Shown here one piece after another: positions 1 to 7,581 of a stretch of DNA of 64,000 nucleotides. The position numbers and the translations under genes were made by a program. The notes beneath the pieces are model-generated. The model was not told the DNA's origin and made no database searches. It saw only the letters and a list, made by a program, of their open reading frames with translations. The DNA is from Enterococcus rivorum. GTDB lineage: Bacteria > Bacillota > Bacilli > Lactobacillales > Enterococcaceae. How positions within the stretch are numbered: position 1 is the stretch's first letter; the number at the start of each line of letters is the position of its first letter. The stretch covers positions 1-64,000 of the forward strand of contig NZ_MIEK01000081.1 of NCBI RefSeq assembly GCF_001742285.1. Direction: 5' to 3'.

Positions 1-70
1 AATTTTATAGCCGTCTAAGGTTAGTCAGCTTGTCTCTGTAAATCTCTATGTAACAACAATAATAAGTTCC

Positions 71-104
71 TATCTCAGTTTTGTAAAAACTGAGATATTT
101 TTTG
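71..104 (+). terminator. Rho-independent terminator of a gene left of the window
   Basis: A 12-bp perfect stem (TATCTCAGTTTT / AAAACTGAGATA) with a 3-nt loop is followed by six T residues. It must end a rightward transcript that begins outside the window, because no gene precedes it here. Confidence 0.8.
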
Positions 105-223
105 CTCTTTTATACGTAATCTTTCACTTATCTCTTCGATTTTGTTATTATATCACTAGAAACACATAAAATTTTGTCCACTATTGAGCCTACATTAGAC
201 ATAAATTCGAAAGGTGATGCCTC

Positions 224-1741
224 ATGTACACAAAATTTTTATCTCTATCAAAACAAAATGAGTTGTCAATATTTTATTCTATTATTCAAGCGAAGCAAAC
301 GCTTGATTCTTTATCTACTTACTTGACTATCCCAAAAAGTACCGTAAAAAAACATATTCAAAAATTAAACCTTACTCTCAAAGATAAGTTTCCAAAATCT
401 ACTTTTATTCAATCCAATAAAAAAGGAGAATATGTCATTGCTTCTGAATTCACTGAAAACAAGCTTTTAATCTTCCATCAACTCAAGCTGGATTATTTAA
501 AAGTATCTCCTAATTTTCAATTGCTTGTGTTATTAACAACCAATTTCAGCCAATCTTATTTGGAAGTAACCGATAAATTATTTGTTACTTTTTCTTATTT
601 AAGCCGAATAGTAAAAGGCTTAAATGAAGAACTTAAAAAATTTGAGTTAGAGATTCAGTTGTCCAAAAATACACTAACGTTATCCGGAAATGAGCTCTCT
701 ATTCGTGTTTTTAGTTTTCTCTTTTTAAATAAGAATTTCCAAACATTAGAGTGGCCATTTGTACACTTAACTAGAGATGATTTAACGCCAGCAATTTCAC
801 CTTACTTGTTAGATAAATCACTGACAGAATCAAAATCAACGACAAATTCATTTTATTTCTGGTTTGCGGTATCTACCCTTCGTATTCAAAATCAACTCTT
901 TATCAACAAACAAGACAATGAGACCACTAGTATTTTAAATCTGGTTGAGAGGTGTTATGATATTCCAAGTATTTTCAATTTCCAGCCTTTTGGGGACTTC
1001 CCTGAGGATGTTATTAAAAATGAAATTCTTTTTTTTAGTTATTTTACTAACGTTCTCTTTCCACATATTGTGGTTTTTGAAAAAAAAGTAGCTTTAGGAG
1101 AAAAATTTTTGCAACAACGCAATCCTGCGACCACCTTTTCAAAACAGTTAATGCACTCTTTCAAGCAAACATTTGGCATAACTCCTAAAAATGATGTGCA
1201 GGCTCTTTTTATTTATTTTTTTACACTGACTTATCTGAATTTCAAATTATTAGGTGATAATGCACAGCTTTTTATCAATTTATATTTTCCAAGATTAAAT
1301 TACTCATTACCTGATAATAATCAAAAATCAATCGAAGTACAGCAATTTTTTAATAATTTTTTAGTAAACTATCTTCAAGAAAATCAAGATGAACAAAAAA
1401 AATCAGATTCATTTAAGGAAATATATTATAGCCTAGTCTATCGATTATTATTCATGAGCAGAAAACCACAACTATTTGTTTATGTACAGGTAACGAAAGA
1501 TTTCACTGGAAGCTCCTATATCCGGAAACAACTTGCAGATATTTTTAGTGATGAAGTAGTAATCATTACTAAAAATATTCATCAAGCCGATTTAATTATT
1601 TCAGATACACTTGAAACGTCACGAAATGGTAAACGTCTATTTGTCTTGAGTTCTTTAAAAAGCTATAGTCAATGGATGGAAATCTCTCAAGTGATTCAGC
1701 AGTTGATCTTACAAAAATTATTTATTGAAGAAGAACAATGA
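224..1741 (+). CDS. Mga-family (virulence-type) transcriptional regulator
   Basis: A 505-residue protein with the layout of the Mga/AtxA-like regulators: an N-terminal helix-turn-helix around residues 20-50 (LTIPKSTVKKHIQKLN), a second winged-helix-like Mga segment around residues 95-160 (LSRIVKGLNEELKKFELEIQ), a long helical PRD-like middle, and a C-terminal EIIB-like end around 415-500. Such proteins usually activate surface-protein or sugar-responsive genes through PTS-linked phosphorylation. The ATG follows AAAGGTGAT. No target can be read from the context, since the gene stands alone. Family assignment is from overall pattern; the regulated genes are unknown. Confidence 0.75.
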   Translation: MYTKFLSLSKQNELSIFYSIIQAKQTLDSLSTYLTIPKSTVKKHIQKLNLTLKDKFPKSTFIQSNKKGEYVIASEFTENKLLIFHQLKLDYLKVSPNFQLLVLLTTNFSQSYLEVTDKLFVTFSYLSRIVKGLNEELKKFELEIQLSKNTLTLSGNELSIRVFSFLFLNKNFQTLEWPFVHLTRDDLTPAISPYLLDKSLTESKSTTNSFYFWFAVSTLRIQNQLFINKQDNETTSILNLVERCYDIPSIFNFQPFGDFPEDVIKNEILFFSYFTNVLFPHIVVFEKKVALGEKFLQQRNPATTFSKQLMHSFKQTFGITPKNDVQALFIYFFTLTYLNFKLLGDNAQLFINLYFPRLNYSLPDNNQKSIEVQQFFNNFLVNYLQENQDEQKKSDSFKEIYYSLVYRLLFMSRKPQLFVYVQVTKDFTGSSYIRKQLADIFSDEVVIITKNIHQADLIISDTLETSRNGKRLFVLSSLKSYSQWMEISQVIQQLILQKLFIEEEQ

Positions 1742-2397
1742 TGTTTCTTTAACTCTACAAGTGTCACTTTAAAAGATAAATCGCACATGTTTCAATCGTT
1801 ATTTTGCACTTTTAAAACAAATGAAAGCTACCACCATAGATATTCTGAGTGGTGAGTTTTTATCTATTTTCGATTACTAGTATAGGGTTTCCGAGCGCCT
1901 ATGGGCAATTTGTATCGATAAGTAATTAACATATGGAATTTGCTTTTTATTTTATACATTATGTGTTTCTCCACCTAATAGCACTCTCAAAGTCTGTAGA
2001 TTAAATAGTCTATCCCCTCTAAAATATAAAAGGCACTCTTTCATAAAGAAAAGTGCAAATTAAAATAGTATTCAGATGTACTCTTTGGTATTTAAATGAA
2101 TCTTGAATAAGCGTGGTAAGCCCTTCATTTTCTTGATATACAATGATAGCTATAAATGAAAGAGCCAATACCAGTTGAGAATAACTACCAAAGTTACTGG
2201 CTCATCAATTATAAAAATACGCTCATTTACAGATTCTATTGTCTTTTGCTTCCATTTGGGACAGAAGAGAAAATAATATCAAAGTTACATTTTACTCCAC
2301 AGAAGCATTATTTCTAGGATTAAAAAACGACGAATCAGTTATCCGATGTTTAAGAGAATTTATGTACAGATAAGTAGAATTTTAAGAAAAAAGATGC
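1742..2397. other. Intergenic stretch without a recognisable gene
   Basis: About 650 bases without a supported ORF. A weak hairpin with ACCAC / GTGGT arms and a short T tract at about 1831-1862 may end the Mga-like transcript. Another partial dyad with GAGCCA / TGGCTC ends lies near 2161-2204. The rest is AT-rich and shows no coding pattern I recognise. Confidence 0.5.
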
Positions 2398-2403
2398 TAT
2401 AAT
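2398..2403 (+). promoter_or_regulatory. Extended -10 promoter of the antitoxin RNA
   Basis: TATAAT preceded by TGC (extended -10). No good -35 is visible. The expected start, about 2410, lies directly before the first stem-loop of the antisense RNA. Confidence 0.6.
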
Positions 2404-2408
2404 TAAAT

Positions 2409-2525
2409 AGAAAAAGAGGATATGCGCTAACATATCCCCTTTGTAGAACCGTTTAAGACGGTAGCGCTAATTTAATTATCTAAAAAGATAACCGCACTGG
2501 CTAAAGTTGACGGTTATTTTTTTTT
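2409..2525 (+). ncRNA. Antisense antitoxin RNA of a type I toxin-antitoxin pair
   Basis: A short RNA with three stem-loops and no ORF: GGATATG / CATATCC (2418-2437), ACCGT / ACGGT (2448-2462), and the terminator ATAACCG / CGGTTAT (2488-2517) followed by a run of nine T. It converges with the toxin gene on the other strand, and its terminator overlaps the last codons of the toxin. The first hairpin read on the minus strand is followed by CTTTTTC and can end the toxin mRNA, so the two transcripts would share roughly 100 nt of complementarity. This is the arrangement of TxpA/RatA- and Fst-type systems. The RNA itself is inferred. Confidence 0.6.
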
Positions 2526-2636
2526 GTCGTTTTTAAGCAAGTCAACAACTAGCTTAATCAGAGCTATAGTAAACATACTAAAGCTTAGAATGAGCTGTAT
2601 TGTTTCCAATGCAGACAAAAGGCTTACTCCTTTCAT
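2514..2636 (-). CDS. Putative holin-like type I toxin peptide
   Basis: A 40-codon ORF ending in KNDKKK, with one hydrophobic helix (IQLILSFSMFTIALIKLVV) after the motif LSALETIQ. This is the pattern of the putative holin-like toxin (Hol_Tox) peptides of Gram-positive bacteria, which insert in the membrane. The ATG at 2636 has no ribosome site in front of it, but AAAGGAG lies 8 nt before a TTG at 2618; starting there gives a 34-residue peptide beginning MSALETIQ, the usual form in the family, and I prefer it. Short lysine-rich tail and convergent antisense RNA support a type I system. Function is by family resemblance only. Confidence 0.7.
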   Translation of the reverse strand: MKGVSLLSALETIQLILSFSMFTIALIKLVVDLLKNDKKK

Positions 2637-2658
2637 AGATTTCAGTACTTACATTCAT
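2578..2658 (-). CDS. Possible leader ORF overlapping the toxin start
   Basis: A 26-codon ORF in another frame starts at an ATG preceded by a strong AAAGGTGGTGG site and runs across the start of the toxin gene. The peptide (MNVSTEIYERSKPF at its start) resembles no family I know. It may couple or block toxin translation in the way leader ORFs do in some type I toxin mRNAs. Whether it is translated is unknown. Confidence 0.35.
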   Translation of the reverse strand: MNVSTEIYERSKPFVCIGNNTAHSKL

Positions 2659-2710
2659 AAGCACCACCACCTTTCGGAAGTCGCCACCGTCATAACTTTT
2701 CTACCTTTAT

Positions 2711-2716
2711 ATTATA
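2711..2716 (-). promoter_or_regulatory. Toxin promoter (-10 box)
   Basis: On the minus strand TATAAT is preceded by TG one base upstream (extended -10), about 50 nt before the leader ORF. The -35 is poor. Confidence 0.5.
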
Positions 2717-2739
2717 ACATAAAGTGAATTACATTTAGA

Positions 2740-2803
2740 CAACTCTATTGAACACGTAAAAATACCCTATTAGAGCGACTTTCAAATCGTTTAATAGGGT
2801 ATA
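2740..2803 (-). terminator. Terminator of recG operon; copy 1 of a repeated hairpin element
   Basis: An 11-bp perfect stem (ATACCCTATTA / TAATAGGGTAT, 2762-2802) followed on the minus strand by TTTTT lies directly after the small ORF downstream of recG. A closely related element with matching flanks lies at 45854-45917. Confidence 0.75.
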
Positions 2804-2805
2804 CT

Positions 2806-2961
2806 CTAAATTTCTAATTCCGGCTGTAAAAGTTTGTTTCCTTCCTTAAGTTCTTCAATATCGCTTTTAAATACAAGTTGATTTACTTTGGTCAGCCTGT
2901 CATTTTCCTTTTTAAACAGCACTTTCTTAGCCTTATTAAATGGTAAAAAGTGACAATTCAT
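2806..2961 (-). CDS. Small hypothetical protein coupled to recG
   Basis: A 51-residue ORF whose ATG overlaps the recG stop codon (TGATG), a classical sign of translational coupling. The product is basic and probably helical: it begins MNCHFLPFNKAKKVLFKKE and continues with a charged heptad-like stretch to a C-terminal ELEI. It ends three bases before the operon terminator, so the transcript is used to its end. I recognise no domain. It could be a chance ORF, but the tight fit between recG and terminator argues for a gene. Confidence 0.5.
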   Translation of the reverse strand: MNCHFLPFNKAKKVLFKKENDRLTKVNQLVFKSDIEELKEGNKLLQPELEI

Positions 2962-4997
2962 CAATCAAAAAATTGTGCTTCGTCTTCTGCTGGTTTAACT
3001 TTCTTCGCCAAGCCTTGGTAATCAGGCAAGACCCACCAATTTATTTTTTTCCAAATATCGCTGGCTTCTTGTCGGGCGACTTCTAGAATATTAAAATCTG
3101 AAACAATGTCTCCGACAATAAATTGCGGAATACCCGACTGTCTTGCGCCAAAGACTTCTCCTGGTCCCCGTAACTCTAAATCCTTCTCACTTAAAACAAA
3201 TCCATTATTGGTTTCTGTCATAATTTTCATTCGCTCAACACCCATTTCATTCTTGGGATTGGCCACCAAAATGCAGTAAGATGCTTCTGATCCACGCCCT
3301 ACTCGGCCTCTTAGCTGATGAAGCTGTGCTAATCCAAATCGATCCGCATCCATAATCAACATCACCGTCGCATTAGGCACGTTAACTCCGACTTCAATTA
3401 CCGTTGTAGAGACAAGCAACTGTAAATGATTTTCTTTGAACTCCTGCATAATACTATCTTTTTCAGCATTTTTCATTTTCCCATGTAACAACCCTACTTG
3501 ATAATCGGGATGAAAAACTTCTGTCATATGTTCATAAATTTCCGTTGCATTTTTAACATCTAACGCTTCAGATTCTTCAATCAACGGGCAAATAACGTAT
3601 ACTTGATGCCCCTGCTTAAGTTCTTTTCTCATCCAATCGAGGACTGTATCTAATTGGGGCGGTCTAATCCAGCGCGTTTCAATAGGAATTCGTCCAGCTG
3701 GCATTTCATCAATAATCGACACATCCATTTCCCCATAAGCAGTGATAGCTAAGGTTCTAGGGATAGGCGTAGCTGTCATAAACAATACATCTGGCTTCAA
3801 TCCTTTTTCTCGCAAAATTCGTCGTTGATTCACGCCAAATCGATGTTGCTCGTCTGTTATGACCAGTCCTAGTTGATGAAAAAGAACATCTTCTTGAATT
3901 AATGCATGAGTTCCAATAATAATATCAATCTCACCAGAAGCTAACTGTGCTAATATTTCTCTTCGTTCTTTCGTTTTAGTAGAGCCTGTTAACAAGGCTG
4001 TCCGCACTTCTAACGGATTATAAAGTTGCTGCAAGCTTTCCATGTGCTGTTGCGCTAAAATCTCTGTAGGCACCATTAACGCCCCTTGAAATCCTGCTGT
4101 CATGGTGGCATACAAGGCAATTGCTGCAACAACGGTTTTCCCGCTTCCTACATCTCCTTGCAGCAGACGTTGCATATGCCGAGGACTCATTAAATCACGA
4201 CAAATTTCATTGGTTACCTTTTTTTGCGCTTTCGTCAGTTCAAAAGGCAAGCTCTGGGTAAACTCTTTTAGTCGATCGACATCATAGTAAATCGCTAACC
4301 CATTTTTTTCTGCCTTCTCCTGCTTCTTTAAGCCCTGTATTTTCAACTGAAAAAGTAAAAATTCTTCAAAAACAACCCGGCGTTTCGCTTGGTGGCTTTC
4401 TTCTGGTGTAGTAGGAAAGTGCATCGCAAACATAGCTTCTTTTCTTGACATCAAGCGATATTTCTCAAGCAATTCTAGTGGCAATATTTCTTCAATCAAC
4501 GACTCATATTTCTCAAATCCTGTACGAATAAGCTGAATTAAACTACTTTGTCGAACTTTTTTATTGACGTGATAAATCGGCGCAAACTCTTCGCCATCAT
4601 TTTTAGATGCCAAAATCTTCATACCATTTAATGCTTTACGCTTCGCGTCCCATTTTCCATAAACAGCAATTTCTTCTGACTGAATGATTTTGTCTTTTAA
4701 ATACGGCTGATTAAAAAAAGAGACATTGATTACTGCGTGGTCTTGCATCATCCGAAAGGTTAACCGACTTTTTTTGTATCCATAGCGACTGACGACTGCC
4801 TCAGAAACAGCAATTCCTTTTAAGGTTACTTTCTCTTGATCTTGAATCTCACTAATTTCTTTTTCTTGAATATCATCATAACGAAATGGATAATACGTCA
4901 ACAAGTCTTCCACCGTTTCAATCCCAAGTTCTTTCAAATTTTCTGCTCGTTTTGGCCCTACTCCTGAAAGCACTCCGATACCATCAGATAGATTCAT
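2961..4997 (-). CDS. recG: ATP-dependent DNA helicase RecG
   Basis: Branch-migrating helicase that acts on stalled replication forks and Holliday junctions. The 678-residue length is typical. Features in order: N-terminal helix-hairpin and wedge/OB domain (GVGPKRAENLKELGI near residue 10; OB fold about 50-150), Walker A GDVGSGKT near 285, Walker B DEQH near 390, helicase motif VI (QLRGRVGRGSEASYC) and the C-terminal RecG extension. I place the start at the ATG at 4997, seven bases after AGAGGGGGAAG; an upstream ATG adding six residues lies before the ribosome site. It is the last large gene of a leftward group after fakA. Confidence 0.97.
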   Translation of the reverse strand: MNLSDGIGVLSGVGPKRAENLKELGIETVEDLLTYYPFRYDDIQEKEISEIQDQEKVTLKGIAVSEAVVSRYGYKKSRLTFRMMQDHAVINVSFFNQPYLKDKIIQSEEIAVYGKWDAKRKALNGMKILASKNDGEEFAPIYHVNKKVRQSSLIQLIRTGFEKYESLIEEILPLELLEKYRLMSRKEAMFAMHFPTTPEESHQAKRRVVFEEFLLFQLKIQGLKKQEKAEKNGLAIYYDVDRLKEFTQSLPFELTKAQKKVTNEICRDLMSPRHMQRLLQGDVGSGKTVVAAIALYATMTAGFQGALMVPTEILAQQHMESLQQLYNPLEVRTALLTGSTKTKERREILAQLASGEIDIIIGTHALIQEDVLFHQLGLVITDEQHRFGVNQRRILREKGLKPDVLFMTATPIPRTLAITAYGEMDVSIIDEMPAGRIPIETRWIRPPQLDTVLDWMRKELKQGHQVYVICPLIEESEALDVKNATEIYEHMTEVFHPDYQVGLLHGKMKNAEKDSIMQEFKENHLQLLVSTTVIEVGVNVPNATVMLIMDADRFGLAQLHQLRGRVGRGSEASYCILVANPKNEMGVERMKIMTETNNGFVLSEKDLELRGPGEVFGARQSGIPQFIVGDIVSDFNILEVARQEASDIWKKINWWVLPDYQGLAKKVKPAEDEAQFFD

Positions 4998-5050
4998 CTG
5001 TCTTCCCCCTCTCATCGTTTACTAAAAAAACTACCGCACTATCTCTATAG

Positions 5051-5095
5051 AAAAAAGCGTGGGATAATCAATCAGATGATTATACTCCCACACTC
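5051..5095 (-). terminator. Terminator after fakA
   Basis: A long stem (GTGGGA...TAATCA / TGATTATCCCAC on the minus strand) followed by TTTTTT lies between fakA and recG. recG would then need partial read-through or its own promoter. Confidence 0.75.
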
Positions 5096-5110
5096 CTCCA
5101 AAATTCTGTT

Positions 5111-6796
5111 TTATTCTGCTGAAAATAGATATGGATAAACAGGTTGTCCGCCTTCATGAAGCTCAGTCTCTAAATCTGCATGTGTTTCAGTAACCGCAGC
5201 AATTAGTTTTTCAGCCTCCGCTACCGTTCCACCTTCACCCACAATAATTGTTACGATTTCTGTCTCGTCATCGATCATTTTATTCAACGTATCCAATGAA
5301 GCTTGATACATTTTTGGTTCAGATACGACAATCTTTCCATCAATCATACCAATGAAGTCATCTTTTTTGATTTCAACATGATCAATCGTAGTGTCTCTAA
5401 CGGCTGTTGTTACTTGTCCGCTAATGACACTTTCAATCATTTCAATCATACTGGCTTTGTTCTCTTCTAATGTTTGTTGGTCATTAAAAGCTAACATCGC
5501 GGTCATCCCTTGAGAAATAGTTTTCGTCGGAACAACTGCTACAGGAACATCCGCTACTTCGGCTGCTTGATCCGCCGCCATAAATATATTTTTATTATTC
5601 GGTAAAATAATCACTTGATCTGCATTCACTTCTTTGACAGCTTTCAAGATATCTTCTGTACTAGGATTCATGGTCTGTCCACCACTAATAATATAGCTAG
5701 CTCCTAAACTACGGAAAAGTTCTTGAACACCTTTACCAGCCGCAATCGCAATTACTGCAAATGGTACACGGGCTGCTTTTTTAGTGTTTTCTGTTTGAGC
5801 TGCTTGAGTATCATGCTCAAGCAATGTTTCGTGTTGTAAACGCATATTATCTACTTTAATCTTGATTAGAGAACCAAATTTTTGTCCATAATTCATGACT
5901 TCACCGGGATGCTCCGTATGTACATGAACTTTAATAATCTCATCATCGTTCACAACTAATAAAGAGTCACCTAGTTCGTTCAAATAATTTCTAAATGTTT
6001 CATAGTCAAATTTGCTATCTACTGTTGGTCCTTCACCTATTTTAACCATAATTTCTGTACAATAGCCGAATTTGATATCTTCAGTAGCTACATGTCCACT
6101 AACACCACGATGATGTTCCGCATTGACCATCTCATCCATTTCAGCTGGAGACGGTTCATAAATTTCTGTTGCTAAAAATTCTCCTGACAATGCTTCCATA
6201 AAGCCTTCATAAATAAATAAAAGTCCTTGGCCACCACTATCTACTACGCCAACTTCTTTTAAGACAGGTAAAAGATCCGGCGTTTTAGCCAATGCACGTT
6301 TTGCGCCTTTAACAACAGCTGCCATCACTTCGATACAATCATCGCTTTCTTTCGCTTTACGTTCACCAGAACGAGCGGCTTCACGAGAAACTGTCAAAAT
6401 TGTTCCTTCGACTGGTTTCATTACTGCTTTATATGCCGTTTGTACTCCATGCGTAAAAGCTGCCGCTAAATCTTTCGCATTCAATGTTGTTACATCTGGA
6501 ATTTGTTTTGAAAATCCACGGAATAATTGAGAAAGAATAACACCGGAATTTCCACGGGCACCCATCAATAATCCTTTTGAAAGAACGGTTGCTAATTCTC
6601 CGACTTTTTCAGAACGAGAATCGGCCACAGCCTTTGCTCCACTAGTCATAGATAAATTCATATTCGTACCTGTATCGCCATCTGGCACAGGAAAAACATT
6701 CAATGAGTTGACATACTCTGCATTAACATGCAGACGACTCGCACCCGCCTGAACCATTTCTTGGAACTGACTTGCACTGATTTCTGTTACATTCAC
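5111..6796 (-). CDS. fakA: Fatty acid kinase subunit FakA (DAK/DhaL-domain protein)
   Basis: ATP-binding subunit that phosphorylates fatty acids held by a FakB (DegV-type) partner, feeding exogenous fatty acids into phospholipid synthesis. The 561-residue protein has a DhaL-type kinase domain at about 8-200, with the metal-binding aspartates in VPDGDTGTNM (residues 38-46), and a C-terminal EDD-like domain from about 320. No fakB is in the window. In many Firmicutes this gene follows asp23, as here, and recG lies close by. The ATG sits shortly after AAAGGAGG; an overlapping GTG two bases upstream is out of frame. Confidence 0.92.
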   Translation of the reverse strand: MNVTEISASQFQEMVQAGASRLHVNAEYVNSLNVFPVPDGDTGTNMNLSMTSGAKAVADSRSEKVGELATVLSKGLLMGARGNSGVILSQLFRGFSKQIPDVTTLNAKDLAAAFTHGVQTAYKAVMKPVEGTILTVSREAARSGERKAKESDDCIEVMAAVVKGAKRALAKTPDLLPVLKEVGVVDSGGQGLLFIYEGFMEALSGEFLATEIYEPSPAEMDEMVNAEHHRGVSGHVATEDIKFGYCTEIMVKIGEGPTVDSKFDYETFRNYLNELGDSLLVVNDDEIIKVHVHTEHPGEVMNYGQKFGSLIKIKVDNMRLQHETLLEHDTQAAQTENTKKAARVPFAVIAIAAGKGVQELFRSLGASYIISGGQTMNPSTEDILKAVKEVNADQVIILPNNKNIFMAADQAAEVADVPVAVVPTKTISQGMTAMLAFNDQQTLEENKASMIEMIESVISGQVTTAVRDTTIDHVEIKKDDFIGMIDGKIVVSEPKMYQASLDTLNKMIDDETEIVTIIVGEGGTVAEAEKLIAAVTETHADLETELHEGGQPVYPYLFSAE

Positions 6797-6883
6797 CTAA
6801 AAAATCCTCCTTTATGCTAGTTCGTCTTTAGAATATCACTTATTAGTCGAACTGTATGAGACTGACCTTACACTAGTTCATTG

Positions 6884-6940
6884 TAAGATGGAGGTGAATT
6901 CCCCCTCCTTTTTCGTTAGGTTTTAAACGAAAAACAGTGT
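6884..6940. terminator. Paired inverted repeats between asp23 and fakA
   Basis: Two adjacent dyads: GGAGG / CCTCC (6890-6908) followed on the plus strand by TTTTT, and TTTTTCGTT / AACGAAAAA (6909-6934). The first looks like a plus-strand terminator, although no rightward gene precedes it. Either could act as an attenuator between asp23 and fakA. Confidence 0.4.
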
Positions 6941-6991
6941 TAGATTCACTATTTTTAAAACAGAGCCTCTATTTCAAAAACAGTTGGCTGC

Positions 6992-7354
6992 CTAGTCGGG
7001 CAACACACGAACGCCTTGAACAAATACATTAACAGAATTAGCAGTAACGCCTAATAACGTTTCAAGGTTATATTTCACTTTTTCTTGAACATTTCGAGAA
7101 ACTTCAGAAATTTTTGTTCCGTAACTTACTATTGTATATACGTCTACAGCCACTCCATTTTCTTCTTGTCGCACGACAACGCCTCGAGAGTAATTTTCCC
7201 CACGTAAGATTTCGTTCAAATTATCTTTAATTTGATTCTTACTTGCCATGCCAACAATCCCATAGATATCAGTAGCAGCTCCGCCAACTACTGTAGCGAT
7301 CACTTCATTGGTAATCTCAATGGTACCCGCAGATGTTTTAATTTTCACAGCCAT
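6992..7354 (-). CDS. Asp23/Gls24 family envelope stress response protein
   Basis: A 120-residue Asp23-family protein, equivalent by position to YloU of Bacillus, which sits beside the fakA homologue YloV. The family forms membrane-associated polymers near the cell envelope and responds to alkaline or wall stress. The typical core GTIEITNEVIATVVGGAA is at residues 10-27, and the conserved ending VNVFVQGVRVL is present. It has a clear AAGGAGG site. The backbone neighbour rpmB, normally divergent and adjacent, is here 4.4 kb away because a methionine cassette lies between. Confidence 0.9.
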   Translation of the reverse strand: MAVKIKTSAGTIEITNEVIATVVGGAATDIYGIVGMASKNQIKDNLNEILRGENYSRGVVVRQEENGVAVDVYTIVSYGTKISEVSRNVQEKVKYNLETLLGVTANSVNVFVQGVRVLPD

Positions 7355-7581
7355 TGATGAAAGCCTCCTTGTAAGAGCATATTTGCCCTATTTTCTTCCA
7401 TAACATTTTAACACAGCGAACCCTTAATGAAAAGGAAGTAAGTTCATAATTATGGATTGTCTCATCGTTTTACTCACAATGTTTTAATTTACATCGTTTA
7501 TTCTTATATGTCAAATAAATTTGTCGCCTATTTTAAAGAAAAAGCAATGTAGACTACTTCTAGTCTCCATCACCTTTCACC

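Noticed and set aside
2524-2727. 67-codon plus-strand ORF opposite the toxin
   Set aside because: It is the antisense of the toxin and its leader; the minus-strand peptide has the family pattern and ribosome site.
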